Of a stretch of DNA of 64,000 nucleotides, positions 16,440 to 26,029 are shown piece by piece. Position 1 is the first letter of the stretch; each line of letters opens with the position of its first letter. Origin of the DNA: Bacteroidota bacterium (GTDB lineage: Bacteria; Bacteroidota; Bacteroidia; Cytophagales; Cyclobacteriaceae); contig JAJRQT010000181.1 in the NCBI GenBank assembly GCA_024280115.1, forward strand, positions 1 through 64,000, read 5' to 3'. A model generated the notes under the pieces. The model ran no database searches and was not told where the DNA came from. It worked only from the letters and a program-made list of their open reading frames with translations. The translations under genes and the position numbers were made by a program.

Positions 16440-17834
16440 CTAAATTGAAATTGTATTTTCAACATCCGCAATCGTTTTTGGGATTTCATTTCCCAGTAAC
16501 TTCGAGCCACCTTCTGTAATCACAAAATCTTCCTCAATGCGAATGCCGCCAAAAGATCTGAATTTTTCAAGTTCTGAGTAATTGATAAATTCTTCATATT
16601 TTTTGTCAGCTTTCCAAAGATCGATTAATGAAGGAATAATATAAATTCCCGGTTCTACAGTGAGCACCATTCCAGTTTCTAGTTTTCTACTAAGCCGCAA
16701 GGATTTTAGTCCGAATTGAGTGCTTTTAATCATGTCCGGGGTATAACCCACATTTTGCTCTCCGAGGTTTTCCATGTCGTGTACGTCCAGACCCATTAAA
16801 TGACCCAGGCCACATTGAAAAAACATTGCGTATGCCCCCGTTTCAACGATTTCATCTACCTTGCCTTTCAATAAATTTAAATCCTTTAAACCTTCGGAAA
16901 GTTTTTTACTCGCGATTAAATGAACATCTCTGAATTCTATACCTGGCTTAAGCGCTTCTACTGCTGTTTGGTGAGCGTTTAATACAATTTGATAGAAGTC
17001 TTTTTGAATGTCTGTGAATTTTTGACCAATTGGAAAAGTTCTTGTTAAATCTCCGGCGTAGCCCATATCGGTCTCCGCCCCAGAATCAACCAGCAGTAAA
17101 TCACCTTTTTTGAGTGTATTTCCATGATAATGATTATGCAAAGTTTCCCCGTTGATCGTAACAATGGGAGGGAAGGAATAATATCCACCATAGGAAGTTG
17201 CAACTTCCAAAAGTTTAGATGCCACATCCTGTTCCTTCATTCCTGGTTTGGCCATCTTCATGGCGGCGAGGTGCATTTCTCCAGATATATTCACACCTTT
17301 TTCAATTTCCATTATTTCTTCATCGCTCTTTAATAAGCGTTGATTTACAATCCCTTTAATAAGTGAAAGCGAAAATGATTTTTTTGCCGCATCTATCGAT
17401 ATGCTTAAAAGGTCGGCCAAAAGAATAACCTGGTCGTCACGATATGGGTTTAAAAAGTGTATTGTTCTTTTCCTATCTATCGCTTGTTTAATAATATCAT
17501 AAATACTTTGAAATGAGCGAGTCATTTTTACACCGATCATTTCACCGTGCTCATCAATGCTTTTTTGAGGCCCTGTCCAGACTATTTCATCAATCGTAGG
17601 ATCATCTCCATATAATACACTTTCGTTTGATTCACAATCAATTGTTGCGGCCAGCCCGGCTTTGCTTAGGCCAAAGAAGTACAGGAACGTGGAATCCTGC
17701 CTGTAAGGATAGGTATTGTCCTTATAATTCATGGGAGCCTCATTATTCCCGAGTAAAATGATAATACCTTCATTCACGTCCTGTGCGAGCTGTTCTCTTC
17801 TCTGGATATAAGTTTTTGAATTAAAAAGTCTCAT
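16440..17834 (-). CDS. pepP: Xaa-Pro aminopeptidase (aminopeptidase P family)
   Basis: Metallopeptidase that removes an N-terminal residue preceding proline; probably cytoplasmic. 464 residues: an N-terminal creatinase-like domain (about 1-165) and the pita-bread catalytic domain. All five metal ligands are visible: Asp250 and Asp262 (LLVDSGAE, AGDLTRTFP), His345 (GLGHLMGLDVHD), Glu394 (TVEPGIYI) and Glu434 (GIRIEEDFVI). It is transcribed divergently from the MerR gene, with a perfect palindrome in the shared 227-base region. Confidence 0.95.
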   Translation of the reverse strand: MRLFNSKTYIQRREQLAQDVNEGIIILLGNNEAPMNYKDNTYPYRQDSTFLYFFGLSKAGLAATIDCESNESVLYGDDPTIDEIVWTGPQKSIDEHGEMIGVKMTRSFQSIYDIIKQAIDRKRTIHFLNPYRDDQVILLADLLSISIDAAKKSFSLSLIKGIVNQRLLKSDEEIMEIEKGVNISGEMHLAAMKMAKPGMKEQDVASKLLEVATSYGGYYSFPPIVTINGETLHNHYHGNTLKKGDLLLVDSGAETDMGYAGDLTRTFPIGQKFTDIQKDFYQIVLNAHQTAVEALKPGIEFRDVHLIASKKLSEGLKDLNLLKGKVDEIVETGAYAMFFQCGLGHLMGLDVHDMENLGEQNVGYTPDMIKSTQFGLKSLRLSRKLETGMVLTVEPGIYIIPSLIDLWKADKKYEEFINYSELEKFRSFGGIRIEEDFVITEGGSKLLGNEIPKTIADVENTISI

Positions 17835-17950
17835 GATAAGTTTTAATGATATTGTATTTTTGTGAATTTAAATCATAAAGATATCTCTAAAAATCAGATT
17901 TTTTTTAATTGATATAATGTTGATTTCAATTATCTGCAAATCAGTGATTT

Positions 17951-17966
17951 GTGAAGTTAACTTCAC
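17951..17966. promoter_or_regulatory. perfect 16-bp palindrome, candidate operator
   Basis: GTGAAGTTAACTTCAC reads the same on both strands. It lies in the divergent region between pepP and the MerR-family gene, 95 bases before the latter. A dimeric regulator such as the neighbouring MerR protein is an obvious candidate binder; no experimental support is available from sequence. Confidence 0.5.
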
Positions 17967-18061
17967 CTTAATTAATAAATAATGTAAATTTTATTTTAAA
18001 ATTCGAAAACAATTTTAGCTTACTTTTTGATTATACATAAGAGAATTACAGATAACCTACT

Positions 18062-18952
18062 GTGTCAAATTATTCCATTAAAGAAATAGAGCAATTGTCC
18101 GGCATTAAAGCGCATACTTTGCGTATTTGGGAGCAGCGTTATGATTTTATAAAACCAAAAAGAACAGAAACCAATATTAGATACTATGATGATGAGGACC
18201 TGAAATTGGTACTCAACATTTCACTTTTAAAAGACAACGGGTTAAAAATTTCCAGGATTTGTTGTATGACCGTAGAAGACCTTCAATCCGAGGTAAAAAA
18301 ACTCATGGAAAAAAAGATGGGTTACCCGGAGCAAATTCAGGGGCTTACTTTGGCAATGCTGGAATTAGATGAGGACAGGTTTGATAAAATATTAAATACA
18401 AATATATTACGGGTAGGCTTTGAAAGAACTTTACTTAGTCTTATTCATCCTTTCTTTCAAAAAATAGGGATATTGTGGCAAATCGGTGCCATTACGCCTG
18501 CTCAAGAGCATTTTATTTCAAATCTTGTCAGACAAAAATTAATTGTTGCGATTGATGGTCAACTTGTGAATTCAGCAAATTTTAATAAGAAGTATTTGTT
18601 GTTTTTACCGGAAAATGAAATGCATGAAATGAGCCTCCTATTTTCTGCCTTCATTTTAAAATCGCGAAACAATAGAGTTATTTACCTCGGACAAAATGTT
18701 CCTTTTGAAGATATAGTTGAAATTAGCGGAGAGCACCATCCTGATTATTTGTTAACAGTTATGACTTCTTATCCACCAAAGGAAGAAGTTCAGGAGTATG
18801 TAAATAAGCTTTCGAGTCATTTCAATATCACTCAATTAATTATCTCAGGCCAACATGTAGTCGGGCAGGAAATGGATTTACCGGATAATGTAATTTTATT
18901 GAAAAAATTAGGTGATCTTATCGAATTCTCTGATAAAGTTTCTCTATCCTAA
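18062..18952 (+). CDS. MerR-family regulator with a B12-type C-terminal domain
   Basis: A GTG start gives 296 residues. Residues 1-70 are a MerR winged helix (YSIKEIEQLSGIKAHTLRIW, then RYYDDEDL). Residues about 90-165 match the cap of CarH/LitR-type proteins, including Trp139-x9-Glu149-His150. The last part is a B12-binding-like Rossmann domain with Glu186-x-His188 but Ser191 where the usual motif has Gly, and only a partial GG later. It may sense cobalamin or light, or have lost the cofactor. Followed by an ECF sigma gene; carotenoid genes often linked to such regulators are not present here. Confidence 0.88.
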   Translation: MSNYSIKEIEQLSGIKAHTLRIWEQRYDFIKPKRTETNIRYYDDEDLKLVLNISLLKDNGLKISRICCMTVEDLQSEVKKLMEKKMGYPEQIQGLTLAMLELDEDRFDKILNTNILRVGFERTLLSLIHPFFQKIGILWQIGAITPAQEHFISNLVRQKLIVAIDGQLVNSANFNKKYLLFLPENEMHEMSLLFSAFILKSRNNRVIYLGQNVPFEDIVEISGEHHPDYLLTVMTSYPPKEEVQEYVNKLSSHFNITQLIISGQHVVGQEMDLPDNVILLKKLGDLIEFSDKVSLS

Positions 18953-19140
18953 AACCCAATTTATTCTTTTGTCTCTTTGTTGACTTTTCGGAAAACATTA
19001 TTGGCTTATATTTATTTAGATTTAGAATAAATTGTTTATTTATATCAATTTAATGTTAAACAATTACTAAAAGAGATGTTTCGGGAAATTTTACCAAAAT
19101 TGTTTAGAAACATTATAAATAGTATTATTTTAATATTGAA

Positions 19141-19266
19141 TACGTTTAATATACGTATAGGGGCTAAATAATTTTATTATTTCAATTTTTATAATTGAGG
19201 GATTAATATTTTATTTAGAATATTTCTAAATAATCTCCTATAAAAGTTTGCATTACGTTTAATATA
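19141..19266. repeat. pair of 13-base direct repeats
   Basis: TACGTTTAATATA occurs at 19141-19153 and again at 19254-19266, 113 bases apart, the second ending 36 bases before the sigma factor start. Could be regulator sites; in an AT-rich background chance is possible but the shared TACG makes it less likely. Confidence 0.45.
19211..19233. repeat. perfect inverted repeat (10-bp arms, 3-base spacer)
   Basis: TTATTTAGAA (19211-19220), TAT, TTCTAAATAA (19224-19233). A candidate dimer-binding site 70 bases upstream of the ECF sigma gene. Confidence 0.5.
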
Positions 19267-19302
19267 TAATACTTTTGATTAAACAAAATAAATATAATAA
19301 GA

Positions 19303-19815
19303 ATGACTGCACTCGAATTCAGCTACACAATTGACAGATTATCAGGATCATTGAAACCTTTTGCACTTCGTCTTACCAGGGATATGGAAGATGCCAACGA
19401 CTTAATGCAGGAGACGATATTAAAAGCATTTTCTAATAGAGAAAAATATGCGGAAGGCACCAACCTAAAGGCATGGATGTACACCATTATGAAGAATACA
19501 TTCATTACTAATTATCAAAGAATGCTTCGGAAAAACACTTTTATTGACTCAACTAATAATCTTCATTATATCAATTCAACTTCATCAACGATTGAAAATT
19601 CTGCCTATGGTAAATTTGCAATGAAGGATATTAAAAAGGCCATTGATAAGTTGAATGATGCATATAAGGTGCCTTTCATGATGCATTTTAAAGGGTATAA
19701 ATATCATGAGATAGCTGAAAATTTGAATATTCCTATAGGCACTGTGAAAAATAGAATTCATATAGCCAGGAAGGAATTAAAAAGTAAGCTTAAGAATTAC
19801 GCTTACAGCTTTTAA
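19303..19815 (+). CDS. ECF-type RNA polymerase sigma factor
   Basis: 170 residues. Region 2 spans about residues 20-75 (DMEDANDLMQETILKAF, then GTNLKAWMYTIMKN). Region 4 spans about 120-165 (MHFKGYKYHEIAENLNIPIG, then VKNRIHIARKEL). No anti-sigma gene adjoins it, unlike the second ECF gene at 53.4 kb, so control may be transcriptional through the repeat-bearing upstream region or the MerR protein before it. Target genes are unknown. Confidence 0.93.
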   Translation: MTALEFSYTIDRLSGSLKPFALRLTRDMEDANDLMQETILKAFSNREKYAEGTNLKAWMYTIMKNTFITNYQRMLRKNTFIDSTNNLHYINSTSSTIENSAYGKFAMKDIKKAIDKLNDAYKVPFMMHFKGYKYHEIAENLNIPIGTVKNRIHIARKELKSKLKNYAYSF

Positions 19816-19831
19816 AATGTGAATTATCCTA

Positions 19832-19854
19832 TGATCAACAAGCAACCTTGATCA
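19832..19854. repeat. short hairpin after the ECF sigma gene
   Basis: TGATCAA (19832-19838), nine bases, TTGATCA (19848-19854). It lies just after the stop codon but lacks a following T-run, so terminator function is uncertain. Confidence 0.3.
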
Positions 19855-19983
19855 CCAAAACTTCTGGGATTTAAGGAAGTGCCTACTTTTTATTATTAGA
19901 AATGATGTCAAATAATTAATTGGGCAATGCATTTTCACAGTGAAAGTTGTTTTGGTCAAATTTCGTAAAAGGCGAAGCGAAAT

Positions 19984-22038
19984 TTATTTATTTAGTGCTT
20001 CCATCTCGTTTAGTTCAAATTCAACTCTTCTATTTATTTCGCGGCCTTTCTCAGTTGTATTGGGAACTTTTGGCCTTGCTTCACCATAACCGTGGTACGT
20101 AAGCGAAGTTTCTAACACACCTTTTCCGATAAAGTATTTGACAATTGACCCAGCACGTCTTTCGGATAAATTCTGATTGTATTCTGTGGTTCCTATCGAA
20201 CAAGTATGTCCATCGATGGTCATATGTAAGTTTGGATTATCGAGCAACATTTCTGATATATTGTCTAATTCAGGGAAAGATTTAGGCCGAATGACATCGC
20301 TATCAAAATCGAAATATACATTGTTGAGTATAATGGCTTTGTCTTTCACAATTGGATCTAAATAAAGATTTTTTTCAATCTCGACACTGTTGATAATGTC
20401 TCTGAGATCAACATCATCAATAGAATTATAATAGTTATCGGATTTTGCTACAATCTGATATTTAAAACCTTCGGACAATGTAGTCACAAAACCCAGCGTA
20501 TCAGCTGCAATTAGTTCAATTTGCTGTTCATCGACTTGTCTTATAAATTCGATTGACGCTTCTATAGGTCTTAATGTGACAGCATTAAATACCCTTCCTT
20601 TTATAGAAACAATGATATTTGGATTGTTGTAGTTAGCACCCATTAAAGAAGCCAGCATCTTGGGTTTTTGATAATACGGTAATTTCACCTTGTATATATC
20701 AATATTAGTCTTTGTGCCCCTTGTGAAATAAGCGTATTCATCATTTTCGGTGAAATTGAAAAAAATATCGTCTTCACTTGAATTAAATCCCGCTCCAAGA
20801 TTTTCGGGTTCTGACCAGTTTTGCCATGTGTCATCGAGCCTTCTGGATAGGTATATATCATATCCTCCATAACCGCTGAAACCTTTTGATGAAAAAAACA
20901 TGGTTTTTCCATCCGATGCTAAAAACGGCGATCCTTCTTCAGCAGCTGAATTAATTTGATCTCCCAAATTCATAGGTTGTGTCCATGTCCCGTCTTCATT
21001 AAGAAAAATCACATACATATCTCTGTCACCATGACTATCTTTTCTTTCTACTGACATAATAATGGTTTTCATGTCGTCACTTAAAAAATAATTAGCCTTT
21101 GCTGATAGGTTATAATCATTTGTGATATCAAGATTTTTTGGCTTTGACCAGGTACCGTCTGCATTTTTAGTGGACATAGAAACACCTTGCGTCATTTTGT
21201 TTTTGGAGTAATAGGCATTTCCAAGTAAAAGGAGCATAGCATTTCCGTCTGAAGATATGGAACTTATAAAATTTGGCCCTTTATTATTCAATGGTCTGCC
21301 GATATTTTTAGCTTGCAGCCAATTGCCTGTTATCGAATCCTTTTCAGAGTACCAGATATCTTCATCGTCTCTTACACCACCTGTATTATCCGGATGGTTT
21401 TGCCGGCTGAAAAATAATGTTTTAGCATCCGGGGAGATCAATGGTCTCAGTTCATTGTATTTAGAATTTATATTTGTATCTAAGGCCACCGGGACATAGT
21501 CGTTATTCATTTCGTCCGTAATATTGATTTCTACTGTAATTGGATCTTTAGAATCAGAAATTCCAATGGCATCAATACCAAAATGACCGACAAGTCTTGA
21601 ACCATCTATAGTAATTTTGATTGCGGCAACTTCATATTCGGTAATATCAAAGAAGAATCTAAATAATCTCCCTTCAATAGGAATGTAATTTGGTTCAAAA
21701 GTATTTAATAAGTATTCTTTGCCTTTTGTGTCATAGGCGAAAATCTTATGGATCCCACCAGGATTATGGGTTTCCGCAATGGCAATTTGTTGGATTTTCA
21801 GTGGATTTTTAAATCCTACTTTTACAAACTCCTGCTTCCCTTTCTTCTTAGGTGACCAGGCGTTTGGACTAGCGCCCAGGTTAGGTAAAACATTTGGTTT
21901 TCCCGTTACTTGATTTGCAGAATATTGCCTTTTCCCAAATTGGGAAGAATATTTTAATGTTTTGTTTGCCCATTCTATTTTTTGACCAAAACCAGTCAAG
22001 GACAAGAGAAAAAACGTAATTAATAAGATGTTTTTCAT
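19984..22038 (-). CDS. OmpA-family protein with PD40 propeller (type IX-associated)
   Basis: 684 residues with a signal peptide (residues 1-18). An N-terminal domain (about 20-175) is followed by a propeller of PD40/WD40-like repeats (such as LRPLISPDAKTLFFSRQ, FISSISSDGNAMLLL and GSPFLASDGKTMFFSSKG). A carboxypeptidase-like regulatory domain (about 490-560) and a C-terminal OmpA peptidoglycan-binding domain (VYFDFDSDVIRP, then NQNLSERRAGSIVKYF) complete it. It most likely sits at the periplasmic face of the outer membrane and ties the complex to peptidoglycan. It lies 20 bases after porP/sprF in the same transcript. Confidence 0.92.
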   Translation of the reverse strand: MKNILLITFFLLSLTGFGQKIEWANKTLKYSSQFGKRQYSANQVTGKPNVLPNLGASPNAWSPKKKGKQEFVKVGFKNPLKIQQIAIAETHNPGGIHKIFAYDTKGKEYLLNTFEPNYIPIEGRLFRFFFDITEYEVAAIKITIDGSRLVGHFGIDAIGISDSKDPITVEINITDEMNNDYVPVALDTNINSKYNELRPLISPDAKTLFFSRQNHPDNTGGVRDDEDIWYSEKDSITGNWLQAKNIGRPLNNKGPNFISSISSDGNAMLLLLGNAYYSKNKMTQGVSMSTKNADGTWSKPKNLDITNDYNLSAKANYFLSDDMKTIIMSVERKDSHGDRDMYVIFLNEDGTWTQPMNLGDQINSAAEEGSPFLASDGKTMFFSSKGFSGYGGYDIYLSRRLDDTWQNWSEPENLGAGFNSSEDDIFFNFTENDEYAYFTRGTKTNIDIYKVKLPYYQKPKMLASLMGANYNNPNIIVSIKGRVFNAVTLRPIEASIEFIRQVDEQQIELIAADTLGFVTTLSEGFKYQIVAKSDNYYNSIDDVDLRDIINSVEIEKNLYLDPIVKDKAIILNNVYFDFDSDVIRPKSFPELDNISEMLLDNPNLHMTIDGHTCSIGTTEYNQNLSERRAGSIVKYFIGKGVLETSLTYHGYGEARPKVPNTTEKGREINRRVEFELNEMEALNK

Positions 22039-22058
22039 CGGTTGGTTTAACCTAGTGA

Positions 22059-23105
22059 TTAATATCTGACTTTAGGTGCAGCGGGTTTAAAAAATCTATA
22101 TCCCATGGAGATTTCAAATGAACCTGCGCCACGATTATTATATCTCAAAGAGGTTACATTCCAATCATAGCTAAATCCAAATTGGAGGTTATTGGAAAGA
22201 AATTCAATGCTTGCAATAAACGAATCCTGAACTCTATACCATGCCCCAATCCTGGTCACAAGGCCGCTCATCTGGCCTTTGGTATCAAATGGTAATTTAT
22301 ATGACAGGAAAGAACCAATATTTGATTGGTTCACCTGATCCTGAAGCAGTGATACAAAGTTTGCCGATAAAGATGCCTTATCACTTAATGCGATTATCAT
22401 TCCACCATGAACTTTGTATAAGACCGGCAACCTGCTTTTGGTTCCTTCTATAACTGATTCATTGGGATTATTTAAATGTCCGGCACTGATTCCGGCATAT
22501 ACACTTCTTATATTTTTTAAGTCAGAATTGGCATAATATCTCCAGAAAGCTCCTGCAGTTACATCTAAAAATGTTGTGTTTTGGAACTGATCTAATTCAG
22601 CTGGAACAACAGTATTATCAAATCCAATAAATGGATTGTATTGCTCACCCCATTCCAATTTATTTACATCGATGTTTTTATGGATAAAACCCATCTGTAA
22701 TGCAAAGGTAATCCTGTTTAACGATTTGTTTGATAAATGCAGATTGTAGGCAAAAGAGGCATTCCCTCCATAAGTCCTTAAGTTTGATCCTTGCCCCGCT
22801 TCATCTCCGTAAAAGGAAACTCCTATGCCCCCAACATGACCTTCCGGCTTCACATGCTTATTATTAAAATATGGTACAATCAATGAAACCTGACTTGTTG
22901 TATAAGGGAAATCTAAATTTCCCCATTGAGATCTGTGAGCAAAATTCACGAATACATTTTCTTCTTCGCCAATCAGTGCGGGATTTAAATATGCCGCAGA
23001 ATTGTAAAATTGTGAGAAAACAGGATCCTGAGCTTTCAATTGAGAAGCTCCAAGAAAAAGTAATATCACTATAAAGTAGTAGTTCCTCTGTCGCGTCGTT
23101 TCCAT
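22059..23105 (-). CDS. PorP/SprF-family type IX outer-membrane protein
   Basis: 348 residues with a signal peptide ending near LKAQD and a beta-barrel with the family opening DPVFSQFYNSAAYLNPALIG. It ends in an aromatic strand. Members are outer-membrane partners that allow secretion or anchoring of a particular type IX cargo, notably those with type B sorting domains. One such cargo is encoded immediately upstream (1 base gap), and an OmpA-like protein immediately downstream. Confidence 0.92.
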   Translation of the reverse strand: METTRQRNYYFIVILLFLGASQLKAQDPVFSQFYNSAAYLNPALIGEEENVFVNFAHRSQWGNLDFPYTTSQVSLIVPYFNNKHVKPEGHVGGIGVSFYGDEAGQGSNLRTYGGNASFAYNLHLSNKSLNRITFALQMGFIHKNIDVNKLEWGEQYNPFIGFDNTVVPAELDQFQNTTFLDVTAGAFWRYYANSDLKNIRSVYAGISAGHLNNPNESVIEGTKSRLPVLYKVHGGMIIALSDKASLSANFVSLLQDQVNQSNIGSFLSYKLPFDTKGQMSGLVTRIGAWYRVQDSFIASIEFLSNNLQFGFSYDWNVTSLRYNNRGAGSFEISMGYRFFKPAAPKVRY

Positions 23106-23106
23106 C

Positions 23107-25446
23107 TTACTTAATTTGTGTTATTGTTCCGGTTTTTTCAAATGATTCTCCACCAATGAAATTCCCTTTCAGAACATAGGTAAAGACATTTAACTCCTGC
23201 TCTTCGTTATTGATATTATTCACTCCATTCCAGCCAACGCTATTCGCTTCAGCAAAACTATTGGTCTGGTACATTATCTTGCCCCACCTATTTATGATTT
23301 TAAAAGAAAATGAACTTTCATTTACATTGTTTCCATAAACTTTTACGACTTGATTATCGGGGTGCTGGGCGGAAGGGTTAAATGCGTTAGGAACAAAAAG
23401 CTCACCTTTTAATAAAACCTCAATTTCCATACTTTCACTTGCTTCACATTCTCCAACATTCACAGTAAGTTCAACCGTGTAAATTCCACCTTCAGAATAT
23501 TCCGTAGAAGAAATTGTTGAATTACTCGAGTTGCCATCTCCAAAATCCCAATTGTACTCCTGATAGTTACTATTGGAAGGTGTAAATGTAATTTGCGTTT
23601 TTGTTAAAAGATTGTTGTCTGGAGAAACTGTGAAGGATGCATCTAATTCATCGACTATCTCAATTTCTTTACTAACGGTTTTCACAGAACAACCATTGTT
23701 TACTTCCGCATAGAAAACAACAATACCTGTCTCATCTGTTGCGGGTGTATATATTGTTTCCATTTTATCAGTATTGCTAAAACTCCCCTTTCCTTCGGTG
23801 GTCCATTTTATAGTTATCGCATCCAAATCACCAATCAATGAGAGTTCAATATTCCCATCACAAACCGCATTTGGAGCATCAATCTCAACCTGTATATCTT
23901 CGCTTAAGACCAAAATTGTAGATACTCCGTCCACTTTTCCGATACAATTAGCATCTTCAATACTAACGAGTGTGAAAGTTTCAGGCTCTTGAGTAGTAAA
24001 CTCATAGATTTTCTCATCAGTTGTGACTGTCGTTTCAGTTTTACCATCTGTATAAACAAGTGTAAATGGCGCTGTGCCGGTAAGGCTGATCTTAACAGTC
24101 GCTTCTTCTCCTTGACAAATGGAAACATCATCACCAATTTGAGCAGTCGGGGCATTATTTATCTCGAGCGCAACACTACCTGTAGCTTTATTTTCACAAT
24201 TTGCATCTACAATTCCTGTCAGTTCAAATAATCCACTTTGACCTATGCGTAGAGCGAAGGATGCTTCATTTGCCTGAGCGGCCATTGTCTGCCCATCCAG
24301 TTTGTAAAGAACTGTCCATGGAGCCTGACCGGTAAGGGATAAATTAATGATGGCTTCATCCTCACCACATTCATTACTATAATTATCTAATGTGGCGGTT
24401 GGTTCAGAAAAATTAATAACTGCCTGCCCTAAGACCACTCCTTTTTTATTATTATCATTTACGGAAACAAGGGTTATTGTATCTTTTTTTATTGTTTCAA
24501 ATGTGAAAACACTGTCTTCAATATTACTGATTTCTATATTTTTAATTCCATCGTTATAAACAATGGTCCAGGGGGCCTGACCGGTAAGTTCAACCTTTAA
24601 GGTAGCGGGTGCATTTTCGTCACAAATTGTGGTATCACCACTTAATAGGGCGGTTGGTATTTTTGGAATGTTTGTAGTATCAATTGCACTAGTTTTAGTG
24701 GTAATATAAAAAACAGCATCATTGAAATCGTCATCTACAAATGGCCCGTCCGGTCGTTTGGTATCTTCAAAACCCAGTAAAATCTTATTCTCTTGCTCAA
24801 AATTGAGTAAAACTGTATGTTGTCTGTATTCTTCAGTTGTGAAGGTATTAAAGTGAGTATCTGAAAATACCATGTATGATGATAGACATATAGTATCTCC
24901 AACCCATCCCTTGGCAATCAGGAAATAACCGATCCCGGTTTTTTCAGGGAATTCACCCAAAAGAACCCTGTCTCCTTGTGTAATGGAATTTGGATCAGTA
25001 ACGTTTGGGAAAATGATGACGAGGCTATCAATGTCATATACAGTTGCTGGAGGATTGTCGATATCATACGTGTAAAAACCAAGTGTATTTTCCCAATTTG
25101 CACCTTCATGCACCATGGTTAAATATACCTTACTTGATTCAGTAAGCTCAGTATTTAACTGGACGTTATCACCAAAGTATTCTGCATGTGTATCCGGGAG
25201 ACTAACCTTTTCAGGTAGAACTTCATTCACATAATCTATCAATGCATCTGAAACTTCACCTGTCTCCGCTTCAAGGTAAAGAGGTGTGCCATTTGGTCCC
25301 CAATCTCCAAGAAATCTGAATTTTGAAGTTAAATCAATATTAATTGAATCGCAGGTTGATGCATTTTCCTCAGCCCGGAGCCTGCCTGATGATAGAATAA
25401 TTACAGTTACGGCTAAAACGATTTGGAAGGATAACTTTTTCATCAT
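23107..25446 (-). CDS. large secreted protein with DUF4114, PKD and type B (gliding-type) sorting domain
   Basis: 779 residues. A signal peptide (residues 1-25) precedes a DUF4114-like domain (about 150-250, with the acidic DDDFNDAVF motif, probably calcium-binding). Next come about three related Ig-like units, each with an APxxLVYTDG or APWTxxY phrase (about 265-510). A PKD domain (near 635-690, with YNWDFGDGNSS) precedes the C-terminal gliding-motility-type domain (LFVPNAFNP, then FKIINRWGKIMYQT and GWNG). Predicted surface adhesin or matrix protein exported by type IX and anchored through the adjacent PorP/SprF protein. First gene of the set. Confidence 0.92.
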   Translation of the reverse strand: MMKKLSFQIVLAVTVIILSSGRLRAEENASTCDSINIDLTSKFRFLGDWGPNGTPLYLEAETGEVSDALIDYVNEVLPEKVSLPDTHAEYFGDNVQLNTELTESSKVYLTMVHEGANWENTLGFYTYDIDNPPATVYDIDSLVIIFPNVTDPNSITQGDRVLLGEFPEKTGIGYFLIAKGWVGDTICLSSYMVFSDTHFNTFTTEEYRQHTVLLNFEQENKILLGFEDTKRPDGPFVDDDFNDAVFYITTKTSAIDTTNIPKIPTALLSGDTTICDENAPATLKVELTGQAPWTIVYNDGIKNIEISNIEDSVFTFETIKKDTITLVSVNDNNKKGVVLGQAVINFSEPTATLDNYSNECGEDEAIINLSLTGQAPWTVLYKLDGQTMAAQANEASFALRIGQSGLFELTGIVDANCENKATGSVALEINNAPTAQIGDDVSICQGEEATVKISLTGTAPFTLVYTDGKTETTVTTDEKIYEFTTQEPETFTLVSIEDANCIGKVDGVSTILVLSEDIQVEIDAPNAVCDGNIELSLIGDLDAITIKWTTEGKGSFSNTDKMETIYTPATDETGIVVFYAEVNNGCSVKTVSKEIEIVDELDASFTVSPDNNLLTKTQITFTPSNSNYQEYNWDFGDGNSSNSTISSTEYSEGGIYTVELTVNVGECEASESMEIEVLLKGELFVPNAFNPSAQHPDNQVVKVYGNNVNESSFSFKIINRWGKIMYQTNSFAEANSVGWNGVNNINNEEQELNVFTYVLKGNFIGGESFEKTGTITQIK

Positions 25447-26029
25447 TTCTAATGATTTTAAAGGATAAATACGTTAAAATGAATCTCTGAATTTAACCTA
25501 CAATTTCCCTGTTAAATACAGACTGGAAATGTGCAAATTTGAACTGCATTGGGCGATCCTTTCTAACATAAATTTAAATTTTATTATATTTATTTGAACT
25601 ATTTCAACACAAATTTAAAACAATATATTACAAAAACACAATTAATTATTGAATGAATCATATTTTAAAATATTATCTAATTCACTATATAAATTTCTGA
25701 GTCGTGTAATTAGTAACCTCTTTTTTTAATATTTTGTTAATTTTTTTATTTGGATGATGCTTTTCCCGATGGATTTTGATTCTTAATGCAGTACATTATT
25801 AAGTTAATATAAGACCCTGACAGCAATGATTTTAAAAATCTGCATGCAAGACTATCCACCATTAAAAAATAGAATATATGCATTGTTCTAAATCAAGGTA
25901 GTGTCGAAAATAATATGTAGGGTTTGGGTAATAAAGTTAATTGATGAGGCCGCAAGTAAACAAATACTTATAAAATTTACATATGAAGGGAGCTGTTTGA
26001 GTTGAAAAAAAATTATTTGTGCACAGTTA
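25447..26029. other. 583-base AT-rich gap without genes
   Basis: Upstream of the type IX set and downstream of the HD gene (which converges away). I find no coding frame of substance and no strong hairpin. A minus-strand promoter-like pair is present at 25610-25641. Confidence 0.6.
25610..25641 (-). promoter_or_regulatory. possible promoter of the type IX cargo/PorP/OmpA set
   Basis: On the minus strand TTG (25641-25639), 21 bases, TAAATTTG (25617-25610), about 165 bases before the first start codon. AT-rich context makes a chance match possible. Confidence 0.35.

Larger units (their letters stand above)
18953..19302 (+). other. 350-base AT-rich gap with repeats upstream of the sigma factor gene
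   Basis: No gene seen. It contains two copies of TACGTTTAATATA (19141-19153 and 19254-19266) and a perfect 10-bp inverted repeat (19211-19233). Such a long control region suggests regulated expression of the ECF sigma gene that follows. Confidence 0.5.

Noticed and set aside
25447-26029. Small genes in the 583-base gap
   Set aside because: Frames are short, very AT-rich, and lack plausible starts or protein-like composition.
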